A stretch of 64,000 nt of DNA. It comes from a bacterium (GTDB taxonomy: Bacteria > Hinthialibacterota > Hinthialibacteria > Hinthialibacterales > Hinthialibacteraceae). A model generated the notes under the pieces. The model saw only the letters and a list, made by a program, of their open reading frames with translations. It was not told the origin of the DNA and made no database searches. A program made the translations under genes and the position numbers. The DNA lies in NCBI GenBank assembly GCA_016125385.1, contig WGLV01000011.1, forward strand, positions 1 to 64,000, read 5' to 3'. Every line of letters starts with the position of its first letter. Position 1 is the stretch's first letter. Shown here in pieces: positions 16,401-24,660 of this stretch.

Positions 16401-17711
16401 ATGAAACGATTCCAATATCTCCTCATTCCATTGCTCGCCATAACATGGCTGATCCCGGTTTCATTCGCTTCCGCCGAGAGCGATCTCGCGCGCCGTATTC
16501 TCGACGACCCAAGCCTTGACGCCGTACTCAAAAAAGGCGACGCCCTGATCGCGTCCGGGTTTGAGGCGGGCGAGGGCTATGGAGAAATCTGGATCCGTGA
16601 CTTCGCTACTTTTCTCGATATGGCGATGCGGGTTCAGTCTCATACGCTGGTCGAAGATAAACTCGCGGTGTTTTTCAAATTCCAGGGCGAAGATGGAAAC
16701 ATCGTCGATGGTTACATTCCCAAAGAAAAAGCCAGCGTGGGGTACAAGTTCATCAAGAGTCCGCTGGCGCCCGAGTATCTCGCCCATAAAAACACCGTCG
16801 AGACCGATCAGGAAACCTCGCTGATTCAAGCGGTGTATCTGTACGTCAACGCGGGCGGCCCCAAAGGTTTCGTCCAGAGCGAGATCGGCGGTCAGGCCGT
16901 GCTGACCCGCATGGAGCGGGCGTTGAATTATCTGCTCGAACATCGCTACGCGCAGCAATACGGCTTGTTGTGGGGCGCCACCACCGCCGACTGGGGCGAC
17001 GTTCAGCCCGAGCATGAATGGGGCGTCGAGTTTGACGAAAACACCCACCGCGCCATCGATATCTATGACAACGCCATGTTTCTGATCGCGATTCAGAATT
17101 TCATCGAATTGCTTCCCGAAGGCGATGTCCGCGCCTCCGAATGGACTGAAAAAGCCAAAGAGTTAAAACTCAACATCCGCCGCAATCTGTGGGATAAGGA
17201 AAACCAGAAGTTCATCCCTCACATCTATCTCGACGGCTCGCCGTTCCCCGCCGATTTTGATGAGAACGAGATCGTCTATCACGGGGGTACGGCGGTGGCC
17301 GCGCTGGCGGGCGTTTTGACGCACGCTGAAGTCGTCGAATCCCTGCGCCGTATGGATGAAGACGTCAAACTCAGCGGCGCCGGTTCCATCGGTCTGACCA
17401 TGTATCCGCCTTATCCGGCGGGATTTTTCAAAAATCCCAGCATGGCCAAACCGTACTCCTATCAGAATGGCGGCGACTGGACGTGGTTCGGAGGCCGCAT
17501 GATTATCGCCCTGATTCAGCAGGGCTTGGTCGAAGACGCGTATCGCGAGATTCAACCCATGCTGAAGCGCGTGATTGATAACGATGGCTTCTACGAATGG
17601 TATAGCGTTGACAACCAGCCGCGTGGATCGGGCTCGTATCGCGGCTCGGCTGGCGTGCTGGGCAAGGCGATAATCATGTTACAGAAATGGGCGAAAGACC
17701 ACGCTGAGTGA
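16401..17711 (+). CDS. Secreted (alpha/alpha)6-barrel glycoside hydrolase-like protein
   Basis: A 436-residue protein with a clear Sec signal peptide (MKRFQYLLIPLLAITWLIPVSFASA). The mature part is helical with motifs typical of inverting (alpha/alpha)6 glycosidases: GEIWIRDFATFLDMAMR, ETDQETSLIQAVYLY, GATTADWGDV, DIYDNAMFLIAIQNF and NGGDWTWFGGRM. Glycogen-debranching-like, GH63/GH37 and GH125-like families share such patterns, and I cannot decide between them. It should act in the periplasm or outside the cell. AAGGG precedes the ATG at 16401. The frame is open further upstream but that stretch overlaps the promoter element. It stands alone and is convergent with a Gfo/Idh/MocA gene. Confidence 0.75.
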   Translation: MKRFQYLLIPLLAITWLIPVSFASAESDLARRILDDPSLDAVLKKGDALIASGFEAGEGYGEIWIRDFATFLDMAMRVQSHTLVEDKLAVFFKFQGEDGNIVDGYIPKEKASVGYKFIKSPLAPEYLAHKNTVETDQETSLIQAVYLYVNAGGPKGFVQSEIGGQAVLTRMERALNYLLEHRYAQQYGLLWGATTADWGDVQPEHEWGVEFDENTHRAIDIYDNAMFLIAIQNFIELLPEGDVRASEWTEKAKELKLNIRRNLWDKENQKFIPHIYLDGSPFPADFDENEIVYHGGTAVAALAGVLTHAEVVESLRRMDEDVKLSGAGSIGLTMYPPYPAGFFKNPSMAKPYSYQNGGDWTWFGGRMIIALIQQGLVEDAYREIQPMLKRVIDNDGFYEWYSVDNQPRGSGSYRGSAGVLGKAIIMLQKWAKDHAE

Positions 17712-17812
17712 TCGCGCATAGAAGTCCGGCGGCGTGTACGAACATCAGGCTCAATGACGCCGACCGGCGTTTAATAGGGATAAAATAGAAAACCGGCGGC
17801 GCCGGTGATAAT

Positions 17813-17843
17813 AAAAAGGCCCAACCGGATAACCGGTTGGGCC
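17813..17843 (-). terminator. Terminator of the Gfo/Idh/MocA gene at 17869-19203
   Basis: On the minus strand GGCCCAACCGG-TTAT-CCGGTTGGGCC (perfect 11-bp stem, 17843-17818) is followed by TTTTT. It sits 25 bases after the stop codon. Confidence 0.9.
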
Positions 17844-17868
17844 GATTGCTTTGAAACACAACGTAATC

Positions 17869-19203
17869 TTACAGGCTCCAGCCTTTGCGATACGTGCGTT
17901 TGACGTACTGATTGGCCTCGGGGTAATTGGTGACGCGCATGTTGGGGCCGTCCCACAGGAGCTTCTGGCCCGGGCAATGGATCGCCAGGTTGCCCAGAAG
18001 AACCACTTCCGCGAACGGAGCGGCGTAATCGAAGTTTGAGCAGGGTTTGGGGCCGCCCTTAATGCCGTTGGTCCAGTCGAAATGATGATTGGGAATCCGG
18101 GGGATGTATGGCGCGGGGCGCTTGTAGTCTTTGAACTTCGCCGCCGGATGCAGAGTCGGGTCTTCGCCGTAGGTGCGGGTGGTGATGTAACCCTTATCGC
18201 CCACAAACAGCGAGCCATTGTCGCCGTCGCCCAGTTTGGCGTCGGGATCGATCTCTTTCGGACGTTCCGGCATGAGGCCGCCGTCGTACCAGTAAAGCGT
18301 GACCGGGGGCATGCTGCCGCGCGCCGGAAATTCATACTTGATCTTCGACTTGGTGGGCGGCGACTGATCGCTCGCGCCTTCCTGATAAACGCACTCGACG
18401 CTGGAGGGATAACCCAGCATCAGCGCCCAGTTGGGGGCGTCGAGAATGTGGCACGCCATGTCGCCCAGGGCGCCGGTGCCGAAGTCCCACCAGCCGCGCC
18501 AGTTAAACGGCGCATAGCCGTGGTTGAAGGGACGCCACGGCGCCGTACCCAGCCACAGATCCCAGTCGATTTCTTCGGGAATGGGCTCGGGATCGAGCGG
18601 AGCCTGAATACCCTGCGGCCAGATCGGACGGTTGGTCCAGCTGTGAACTTCACGAACGTCGCCGATCGCGCCGTCCCAGATCATTTCGCAGCATTCGCGC
18701 ACGCCGTCGCCGGAGTGACCCTGGTTGCCCATCTGGGTCACGACGCCGTATTTGTGCGCGGCCGCCTGCAACTGGCGCGATTCAAAAATGTCGTGAGTCA
18801 GCGGTTTTTGAACGTAAACGCCCAGACCGCGCTTCATGCAAGCCATCGCCGCCACCGCGTGCATGTGGTCGGGAGTCGAAACCGTGACGCCGTCCAGCGT
18901 GGGTTCGCTGTCAAGCATTTCACGGAAATCCTTGTACTTCCGCGCATCGGGGCATTTGCGGAACGAATCCGCCGCGCGCCGCCAGTCGGCGTCGCAGAGC
19001 GCGATGATGTTTTCTTTACCAATGTGAACCTGAATATCCGATGCGCCTTTGCCGCCCGCGCCAATCGCCGCCAGGTTCAATTTTTCGTTCGGTGACTTGT
19101 AGCCCATCCGTTTCAGCGAAGGCACGGTGCTGGTTGCGCAACCCGCCATACCCGCCGCGGCGCCCATCAGGAAAAATCGTCTGGAAACAGTATACTTGCT
19201 CAT
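17869..19203 (-). CDS. Tat-exported lipoprotein-like Gfo/Idh/MocA oxidoreductase
   Basis: A 444-residue protein. The N-terminus has a Tat motif (SRRFFLMGAAAG) followed by AGC, so it may become a lipoprotein after Tat export. The Rossmann domain (LAAIGAGGKGASD) and STPDHMHAVAA are normal, but the usual EKP motif reads QKP (VYVQKPLTHD), changing the acidic neighbour of the catalytic lysine. The C-terminal domain contains GTGALGDMACHILD, matching a large group of exported PVC-type paralogues. The start at 19203 is supported by AAAGGGA just upstream. A terminator follows, so it is probably monocistronic. Confidence 0.9.
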   Translation of the reverse strand: MSKYTVSRRFFLMGAAAGMAGCATSTVPSLKRMGYKSPNEKLNLAAIGAGGKGASDIQVHIGKENIIALCDADWRRAADSFRKCPDARKYKDFREMLDSEPTLDGVTVSTPDHMHAVAAMACMKRGLGVYVQKPLTHDIFESRQLQAAAHKYGVVTQMGNQGHSGDGVRECCEMIWDGAIGDVREVHSWTNRPIWPQGIQAPLDPEPIPEEIDWDLWLGTAPWRPFNHGYAPFNWRGWWDFGTGALGDMACHILDAPNWALMLGYPSSVECVYQEGASDQSPPTKSKIKYEFPARGSMPPVTLYWYDGGLMPERPKEIDPDAKLGDGDNGSLFVGDKGYITTRTYGEDPTLHPAAKFKDYKRPAPYIPRIPNHHFDWTNGIKGGPKPCSNFDYAAPFAEVVLLGNLAIHCPGQKLLWDGPNMRVTNYPEANQYVKRTYRKGWSL

Positions 19204-19295
19204 CTGAGTCCCTTTCCGCACAAAGAGTGTCAACCACGCTTTGCGTTGCATTCCACCCCGTGTCAGCGTGATCTATATTTCGTAACCTTTCCATA

Positions 19296-19508
19296 CTAAG
19301 GAATTTTTTTAGAACCCTCAAGGCGTTGACCCAACTCCCGGCAAATAAATAAAGTCGCCGGCTGTTGATTTGTCGCCATTTCCTCCATCTGATGGACGGT
19401 GGGATAAAGGCGGGTTTTCCTGCACGGCGGACAACCCAATTCATGTAAATCGCCACCCCATTGTTTAGGACGTTTACAGTCCTGTTTTTTTTTCTGTAAG
19501 CGCAGCAA
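19296..19508 (-). CDS. Doubtful small zinc-ribbon-like protein
   Basis: A 70-residue frame with a TTG start. Its sequence after residue 10 looks coding: HELGCPPCRKTRLYPTVHQM, then ATLFICRELGQRLEG. A CPPC pair with a further Cys (QDCKRP) upstream and one downstream could bind zinc. No ribosome-binding site is evident. An ATG-initiated frame (MGFAALTEKK) starts seven bases farther upstream in another phase and meets this one at a run of nine A, so a frameshift or homopolymer error may hide the true N-terminus. Family unknown. Confidence 0.3.
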   Translation of the reverse strand: MLRLQKKKQDCKRPKQWGGDLHELGCPPCRKTRLYPTVHQMEEMATNQQPATLFICRELGQRLEGSKKIP

Positions 19509-19661
19509 ATCCCATGTAGGCCGGTTTGACGCGGCGAAAATCCATTCCAGATTGATGGATCAACCCCGGTTTTGCTCCACAATCGGGTCTGCCGCCGTTT
19601 TTTTTCGTTCGCTTGGGAACATTTTTTCGAAACTGAGAGACGAATCACAAACAACAATTGA

Positions 19662-19690
19662 TTGACAAAACAAATCAGCATTAATATTCT
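19662..19690 (+). promoter_or_regulatory. Sigma-70 promoter of the pseudopilin gene
   Basis: Consensus TTGACA (19662-19667), 17 bases, TATTCT (19685-19690), about 75 bases before the ATG at 19766. Confidence 0.7.
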
Positions 19691-19765
19691 TTGTCGAAAT
19701 TCAGCCCTCCGCGTCATCGGATTCGCAACCCGAACCGGCATAGAAAAAAATCGTGAGGATATACC

Positions 19766-20377
19766 ATGACCCAGACGCATTGCATGCGCCCCGGCCGAAC
19801 CGTATCAAGTGGTTTTACCCTGATTGAACTTCTGATCGTCGTGGCGATTATCGGTATTCTCGCCGCGATCGCCGTTCCAAACTTTTTGAACGCTCAGATC
19901 AAAGCCAAAGTCGCTCGTGTACAGTCCGATATCCGCTCGCTGATCAGCGCCTGCGAGATGTACCGAGTCGATCACAACACCTATCCGCCCGACGGCGACG
20001 ACCTGGAAAACTTCAATCCGCAGGATTTCCATTCCGCCGCGCGGATGCGGTTGCTGACCACGCCGATTTCCTATATCTCATCGCTGCCGCTTGATCCGTT
20101 CCACACAGAGATCGTCGAATTTCCCGGATTCGAACTGCTTTTCCCCGGCGACCCGCCCTACACATACGCTTATAACTCGTTCGGAACCTTCACCGGCGAT
20201 GGATTCCAGCCCGCCAATCACGGCAAGCCCGATAATATCGGCATCTCGTCGATGGGCCCCAACAAGATATTCGACGCCGTGGTGGGATATCCCATTCTCT
20301 ACAACGCCAGCAACGGCATCGTGTCGGATGGAGACATCACCATGAATTCCGGCAACCGGACGCCGCTCAGCCAGTAA
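19766..20377 (+). CDS. Type II secretion/type IV pilus-like pseudopilin (prepilin with N-terminal methylation site)
   Basis: A 203-residue protein with a class III leader MTQTHCMRPGRTVSSG, cleaved before FTLIELLIVVAIIGILAAIA. Glu5 of the mature protein is conserved. The helix continues as NAQIKAKVARVQSDIRSL. The globular part resembles GspG-type or orphan pseudopilins that occur in many copies in PVC-like and candidate-phylum genomes (SMGPNKIFDAVV, YNASNGIVSDGDI). It would be processed by a prepilin peptidase encoded elsewhere. GAGGATATACC precedes the ATG. It has its own promoter and terminator, so it is an orphan monocistronic pseudopilin. Its specific role is unknown. Confidence 0.9.
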   Translation: MTQTHCMRPGRTVSSGFTLIELLIVVAIIGILAAIAVPNFLNAQIKAKVARVQSDIRSLISACEMYRVDHNTYPPDGDDLENFNPQDFHSAARMRLLTTPISYISSLPLDPFHTEIVEFPGFELLFPGDPPYTYAYNSFGTFTGDGFQPANHGKPDNIGISSMGPNKIFDAVVGYPILYNASNGIVSDGDITMNSGNRTPLSQ

Positions 20378-20452
20378 AGCGCGGCGCCATTCCCGTACTT
20401 ATTCATCAGAACATAAAACACGTTTGACCGTGTTCCCACTGTGAAGTGAGCG

Positions 20453-20483
20453 GCCGGAGGCTTTCGCCTCCGGCTTTTTTTTT
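20453..20483 (+). terminator. Rho-independent terminator of the pseudopilin gene
   Basis: GCCGGAGGC (20453-20461), TTTC loop, GCCTCCGGC (20466-20474), then nine T residues. A textbook hairpin. Confidence 0.95.
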
Positions 20484-20563
20484 GCCGCCTCTCCCTGTTG
20501 CCTGCATAATTGAGACGAGTTTCAATACATTGGAGTTTTCCCATTTCATACCGCGAGAACGCT

Positions 20564-21031
20564 ATGAAACTGTTCATCTCATCGCCGCTGGGGTTCGCCG
20601 AAAGCACCAGCCTTTTCCGCGAACCGCTCAAAAAAATGCTGACCGAACAGGGCTTCGATGTGGTCGATCCCTGGGCGAACGCCGCCGATCTCGAAACCGA
20701 ACTGGCCGAGGCTGAACACCTCGCGGTTTCAACCGCGCGCCGCGAGCGGCTTCATGAGATCAGCATGCGCATCGCCGAACGCAATCAACAGGCGATCGAC
20801 GGCTGCGAGCGCATGCTGGCCATTCTCGATGGCGTCGACGTCGATTCGGGCACGGCGTCTGAAATCGGCTATGCCTTTGCGCGGGGCAAACGCATCGACG
20901 GCTATCGCGGCGATTTCCGCCGCACGGGCGAAAACGACGGCGTCGTGGTCAATCTTCAGGTTCAGTATTGGATCGAAAAGAGCGGTGGGCGGATATTTCG
21001 CGGATTGATCGAACTGGCAAAATTTTCCTGA
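20564..21031 (+). CDS. Nucleoside 2-deoxyribosyltransferase family protein
   Basis: A 155-residue protein. The fold starts KLFISSPLGFAES, continues with MLAILDGVDVDSGTASEIGYAFA (the catalytic-site region of nucleoside deoxyribosyltransferases) and ends with a Tyr/Arg-rich loop GYRGDFRRTGEN that binds the nucleoside. Such enzymes swap bases on deoxynucleosides for salvage. Related family members hydrolyse nucleoside monophosphates, so either activity is possible. Start 20564 gives the normal family length. The ribosome-binding site is weak. Confidence 0.85.
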   Translation: MKLFISSPLGFAESTSLFREPLKKMLTEQGFDVVDPWANAADLETELAEAEHLAVSTARRERLHEISMRIAERNQQAIDGCERMLAILDGVDVDSGTASEIGYAFARGKRIDGYRGDFRRTGENDGVVVNLQVQYWIEKSGGRIFRGLIELAKFS

Positions 21032-21078
21032 AAAAATGAGCGTAACAATCAGAATATTGCTTTGATGATAAATTCAAC

Positions 21079-21113
21079 CTCCCCCCGCCGAGAGGTGACC
21101 GGGGCGGGGGGAG
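21079..21113. other. Strong GC-rich stem-loop between convergent genes
   Basis: CTCCCCCCGCC (21079-21089) pairs perfectly over 11 bp with GGCGGGGGGAG (21103-21113). There is no T-tract on either side. It lies between genes ending at 21031 (plus) and 21152 (minus) and may act as a shared Rho-independent-like barrier or 3'-end stabiliser. Confidence 0.55.
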
Positions 21114-21151
21114 TCCCTCAGCATATAACATCAACTAAATCAGACAATCAT

Positions 21152-21856
21152 TCAGTTGTTAAAATTAACGATTTTCAGCCGCGCGGCGGTTTGCGTTGAA
21201 AGCCCCGCTCGCCTGACCCCCTGACGCCGGGCGCTTACTGACCACGCCTCGCCAAACGCATCGTCATAAACCCGGGTCTCCCCATAATACAGATATGACA
21301 GGCGTGTCGCCTCGGCGATGAGGTGCGGCTCAGGGATCAGTAACAGATCGTCCAGTGAACGCAGCCCCGGCGAAAACAGCGGCGACAGTCGGCTCTCATC
21401 CAGCCCGCGATGAAGAATCAGTTCAAATAATCCCAATACCAGGCATTGACGGTTGAGTTCTTCTTCAGCGTGGCGGTCCAACCGGCGGCCCACGGGTTTA
21501 ATCCGTCCGATCTCTGCTTGATGAAACTTGAAAAACTCGGCGATAAGCCCCGATTTCATGGAGGGATCGTCTGGTCCAGGGCCGTACTGGAACCCACCGA
21601 GGCTCTCGTCCGCGCACCAGCAGGCGCCCTCCCAGGCGGGCAGCGTCTCAACCCGAGGCGTATCCGTATAATATTGAAGGCGATAGGGTAACGAAACCCG
21701 CAGCCATTGCGCCTCGTCACGCGTCAGAATGTCGGGTGAAAAGCGAGTGGAAAGTCGAAACCCCGATGTCAGAAAGGCGTTCCATTCCGTTTCGAGGCGG
21801 TTTTCATAACAAAGCGCGCGCCGGGCGTCAGGCTGGAGTCGAGTGACGAGGTTCAT
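21152..21856 (-). CDS. Hypothetical protein, 234 residues
   Basis: I do not recognise a family. The start at 21856 is convincing (AAGGAG nine bases upstream), and composition matches neighbouring genes. The protein is soluble, with no signal peptide or membrane segment. Visible features are ACWCADESLGGFQYGPGPDD, a helical stretch RLDRHAEEELNRQCLVLGLFELIL and ATRLSYLYYGETRVYDDAFGEAW. The preference for Arg, Leu and Trp and a region of alternating charged helices suggests a globular cytoplasmic enzyme or binding protein. It is a single gene, convergent with the deoxyribosyltransferase gene. Confidence 0.65.
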   Translation of the reverse strand: MNLVTRLQPDARRALCYENRLETEWNAFLTSGFRLSTRFSPDILTRDEAQWLRVSLPYRLQYYTDTPRVETLPAWEGACWCADESLGGFQYGPGPDDPSMKSGLIAEFFKFHQAEIGRIKPVGRRLDRHAEEELNRQCLVLGLFELILHRGLDESRLSPLFSPGLRSLDDLLLIPEPHLIAEATRLSYLYYGETRVYDDAFGEAWSVSARRQGVRRAGLSTQTAARLKIVNFNN

Positions 21857-22093
21857 GAGATTCGCTCCTTAAGTGAATAAATAATCACTGATCATATTAT
21901 CATCTTCGGCTGTCTACGTCAAATACTTTAATGAAAAAATGTTCACTGCCGGCGGGCTGGTAATTTTTACCATCCGTTCCTGGTGATTTCGCTGCCTGCT
22001 GACGCGAGCGAAATAAGCTGCATACCATGAATCGGTCTCATCAAAAAAATCTCAATTCAGATGCCGCTAGCCGTCCATCCCGATTCAGACTAT

Positions 22094-22178
22094 CTGATTC
22101 AGACTAGAAGAACGAAACCAATCTCAATCTCACTCACCTCAGCGCCAACAAGCGCGCTTGACTCGCACAACCCAAATA
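22094..22178. repeat. 85-bp direct repeat, copy A
   Basis: Starts CTGATTCAGACTAGAAGAAC and matches copy B (22349-22433) at 76 of 85 positions without gaps. The first 36 bases are identical. A short extra copy of the first dozen bases precedes it (22081-22093). Confidence 0.9.
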
Positions 22179-22249
22179 TACGCCCCAGGCGCTGCCTGTT
22201 CAGCCTTTCAAGGATGGGTGCAACACAGGCGAATACCACCATTTGCTTT

Positions 22250-22285
22250 TTTCGTGTGTTTCGTCTTTTTCGTGTTTTCGTGATT
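22250..22285. repeat. 9-bp periodic repeat (TTTCGTGTN type)
   Basis: TTTCGTGTG, TTTCGTCTT, TTTCGTGTT and a slightly shortened TTCGTGATT follow each other directly. It lies between the two copies of the 85-bp repeat. Confidence 0.75.
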
Positions 22286-22318
22286 CAATCCGTCACCAGT
22301 TTTCCAACAGCTGCTTTT

Positions 22319-22354
22319 ATCCTGTTCATCCTTCCAATCCTGTCCATCCTGATT
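22319..22354. repeat. 9-bp periodic repeat (ATCCTGTCC type)
   Basis: ATCCTGTTC, ATCCTTCCA, ATCCTGTCC and ATCCTGATT run in register and lead directly into copy B of the 85-bp repeat. Confidence 0.75.
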
Positions 22355-22433
22355 CAGACTAGAAGAACGAAACCAATCTCAATCGCACTCGCTTCAGCGC
22401 CAACGAGCGCGCTCGATACGTACAACCTAAATA
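22349..22433. repeat. 85-bp direct repeat, copy B
   Basis: Second copy of the element at 22094-22178, at an offset of 255 bases, with nine substitutions concentrated in the second half. Confidence 0.9.
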
Positions 22434-22533
22434 CTCGGCGGCGGACACTGTCCCCATCCTGCCCCTGCGTGGTATAGTAAATGGTTCGCGTTGAAATCGC
22501 CGCGCGGCGTAATCCGTCATCGGGGGAGATTCC

Positions 22534-23862
22534 ATGAGCAAGCCATCCACGTCCGTCTCACGCCGATCGTTCATCAAGCGCGCTTCCGCTCTGGCCGCCG
22601 CCGCCAGCGCCCCGCTCGTATTACCCTCCCGCGTATTGGGACTCGGAAAAGAAACCCCGCCCAGTGAACAGATTACTCTCGGCGTGATCGGAACCGGCGA
22701 CCACGGCGTCAATCGCAACATCAAGCGTTTTCTCACCGAACCGGATAACCGCATCCTCGCGGTCTGCGACGTCGACCGCTCGCGGCGGCTGGGCGCGAAA
22801 AGCCTGATCGAAGAGCGCTACGCGGAAACGCTGCGTAAGGGATCGTACAAAGGGTGCCGCGATTACAATGACTTTCGCGACGTGCTCGCCCGAAAAGATA
22901 TCGACGCCGTCATGGTGGCGACGCCCGACCACTGGCACGTCATCATCAGCGTGATGGCCGCCAAAGCGGGCAAGGACGTGATGTGCGAAAAGCCGCTCTC
23001 GCTGACGGTGAAAGAAGGGCGCATTCTGGCTGACGCGATCAAGAAGCACGGCCGAGTGTTTCAAACCGCGACTGAAAACCGATCCGTGCCTGAGTATCAC
23101 CGCATGGCCGAGCTGGTGCGAAACGGACGCATCGGTAAAGTGAAAGAGGTACACGTCTTTCTGCCCAGCGGTTATTCGATTCAGGAAGCCAGTATGGAGA
23201 CGCAAGACCCGCCGGATGGATTCGACTACGACATGTGGCTGGGGCAGGCGCCGGAAGCGCCCTACTGTCCGGCCCGATGCCATTGGAACTTCCGCTGGAT
23301 CCTCGACTACTCGGGCGGAATGCTCACCGACTGGGGCGCCCACCTGATCGATATCGCCCAGTGGGGGCTCGATACCGAACACACCGGCCCCATCGAAGCC
23401 GATGGCCGCGGTGTTTTCCCCAAAGAAGGCCTGTATAACGCCGCCACGCGCTTCATCATCGAATATCTGTACGCCAACGGCGCGACGCTGACCGTTACCT
23501 CAAAAGAACCGGGGCTGCGCTTTATCGGGACGGACGGCTGGATCGGCAACGAAGGCTGGCGCGGTCCGTTGCAAGCCGAACCCAGGTCGATTCTTGACGA
23601 GGTCATCGGTCCGGATGAAACCCATCTCTATACCTGCGAGGGAGGCGAACAGCGTAACTTCCTCGATTGCGTCAAATCGCGCGATCTCTGTTACGCGCCC
23701 GCCGAGGTAGGCCACCGCACCATCACCATCGCCCATATCGGACATATCTCGATGCAGTTGGGGCGCCGGTTGAAATGGAACCCCGATAAAGAAGAATTCA
23801 TCGGCGATCCCCCCGCTAACTGGATGCTGTCACGGCCGATGCGCGAACCCTGGGCTTTGTGA
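22534..23862 (+). CDS. Tat-exported Gfo/Idh/MocA family oxidoreductase
   Basis: A 442-residue protein with a Tat leader (SRRSFIKRASALAAAASAP) and a Rossmann domain (LGVIGTGDHGVNR). Motifs ATPDHWHVI and CEKPLSLT are intact. The C-terminal domain includes DYSGGMLTDWGAHLIDIAQWG, a signature shared with the paralogue at 31685-33028 ([21 protein letters not shown]), so these two form a subgroup. GGGGGAG sits eight bases before the ATG. The substrate is unknown, but a periplasmic sugar or glycoside is likely. It is monocistronic with its own terminator. Confidence 0.92.
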   Translation: MSKPSTSVSRRSFIKRASALAAAASAPLVLPSRVLGLGKETPPSEQITLGVIGTGDHGVNRNIKRFLTEPDNRILAVCDVDRSRRLGAKSLIEERYAETLRKGSYKGCRDYNDFRDVLARKDIDAVMVATPDHWHVIISVMAAKAGKDVMCEKPLSLTVKEGRILADAIKKHGRVFQTATENRSVPEYHRMAELVRNGRIGKVKEVHVFLPSGYSIQEASMETQDPPDGFDYDMWLGQAPEAPYCPARCHWNFRWILDYSGGMLTDWGAHLIDIAQWGLDTEHTGPIEADGRGVFPKEGLYNAATRFIIEYLYANGATLTVTSKEPGLRFIGTDGWIGNEGWRGPLQAEPRSILDEVIGPDETHLYTCEGGEQRNFLDCVKSRDLCYAPAEVGHRTITIAHIGHISMQLGRRLKWNPDKEEFIGDPPANWMLSRPMREPWAL

Positions 23863-24239
23863 TCTGACGAAGCGCTTCCAGTCATTCGATTGGATAAAAA
23901 GACGGGGCTGCCGACAGGCGGTCCCGTTTTTTTATGCGATCACTCGAGATGGACTAACCCCCTAACCTGATTGCACTTGTGTCACATTATATATTACTGG
24001 AGTGAATTAGAATATGAAAATAATTTTACTAAATCTTCTTGAAACGGAAACTATTATTTCATATTATTTAAAATCCGTTCAATAAATCAGGCGAGAAAAA
24101 ACAATTAAAAATCCGTGAAATCCGCTTCTTCTATCTGGCGTTAGAGACGGTTTCGCGGTAAAACTAGAGTGTGGGAATTTTGGATTATTTTTCTTGTTTG
24201 ATTTGGATGGAAAAGGCAAAAAGAGGTTGAGGTGTACCG
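23863..24239. other. AT-rich 377-base intergenic region
   Basis: Apart from the terminator it is markedly AT-rich compared with the surroundings. It includes a 23-codon frame (24014-24085, MKIILLNLLETETIISYYLK...) preceded by GGAGTG, which could be a tiny peptide gene or remnant, and a 9-bp periodic AAATCCGTG motif at 24109-24126. No clear function. Confidence 0.45.
23902..23933 (+). terminator. Rho-independent terminator
   Basis: ACGGGGCTGCC (23902-23912), GACA loop, GGCGGTCCCGT (23917-23927), then T residues. Two internal mismatches. It closes the gene ending at 23862. Confidence 0.8.
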
Positions 24240-24473
24240 ATGAAGGCTGACAAACGGTATTCCCTGTATCCCGTGTGTGAACAATCCTTGAAATGTTTAC
24301 CATTTAACTGGTGGTTTAAGCGCACGCTGGAAGACATGAATCGCCGTCCCTATTACCGCATCAACCAGGTGGGCAAAGTCTGGACATCCACCATCTGGAA
24401 CGAAAAGGGAACGATCAATCTCGCCAGGCGCCGCCGCGGCATCCTGACAGCCGTGTCAACCATGGTTTCATAA
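24240..24473 (+). CDS. Small basic hypothetical protein, 77 residues
   Basis: The frame has a good ribosome-binding site (GAGGTG five bases before the ATG). It encodes a basic, aromatic-rich protein (KRYSLYPV, FNWWFKRTLEDMNRRPYYRI, INLARRRRGI). No family is recognised and no toxin motif is evident. Its position beside an AT-rich spacer and an orphan antitoxin gene suggests an accessory islet. It could also be chance coding. Confidence 0.4.
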   Translation: MKADKRYSLYPVCEQSLKCLPFNWWFKRTLEDMNRRPYYRINQVGKVWTSTIWNEKGTINLARRRRGILTAVSTMVS

Positions 24474-24660
24474 GGATTCTCGTCTCCAGGTCAAGACGCT
24501 CATCGCACCATTGACGGTTGTCTGATGAGATTCGGCGCGTCACACACGGTTTTTTCGAATACAACCAGATATGATCCCCTCCGAATTTGATTCGCGGTTC
24601 ATTGCATACCGCGAAGGGGTTGAGATATTGCCATCCCGAGCCAGTGGATTGATTAAATCA

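Larger units (their letters stand above)
19204..19765. other. 562-base intergenic region with pseudopilin promoter and a doubtful small ORF
   Basis: This AT-richer gap lies between the divergent Gfo/Idh/MocA and pseudopilin genes. It contains a good plus-strand promoter (19662-19690) and a minus-strand open frame at 19296-19508 described separately. A longer minus-strand frame across the whole region encodes an implausible protein. I see no repeats or RNA genes. Confidence 0.5.
21857..22533. other. 677-base repeat-rich intergenic region
   Basis: No convincing gene. It contains an 85-bp direct repeat pair and two clusters of 9-bp periodic sequence, listed separately. A TATAGT -10-like hexamer lies near 22477, upstream of the Gfo/Idh/MocA gene at 22534. 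Confidence 0.6.

Noticed and set aside
19016-19780. Minus-strand 254-codon open frame across the spacer and into the Gfo/Idh/MocA gene
   Set aside because: It overlaps the well-supported gene at 17869-19203, lacks a ribosome-binding site and encodes a composition typical of an antisense shadow.
24079-24303. Minus-strand 74-codon frame in the AT-rich spacer
   Set aside because: No ribosome-binding site, includes the periodic AAATCCGTG sequence and overlaps the better-supported gene at 24240.
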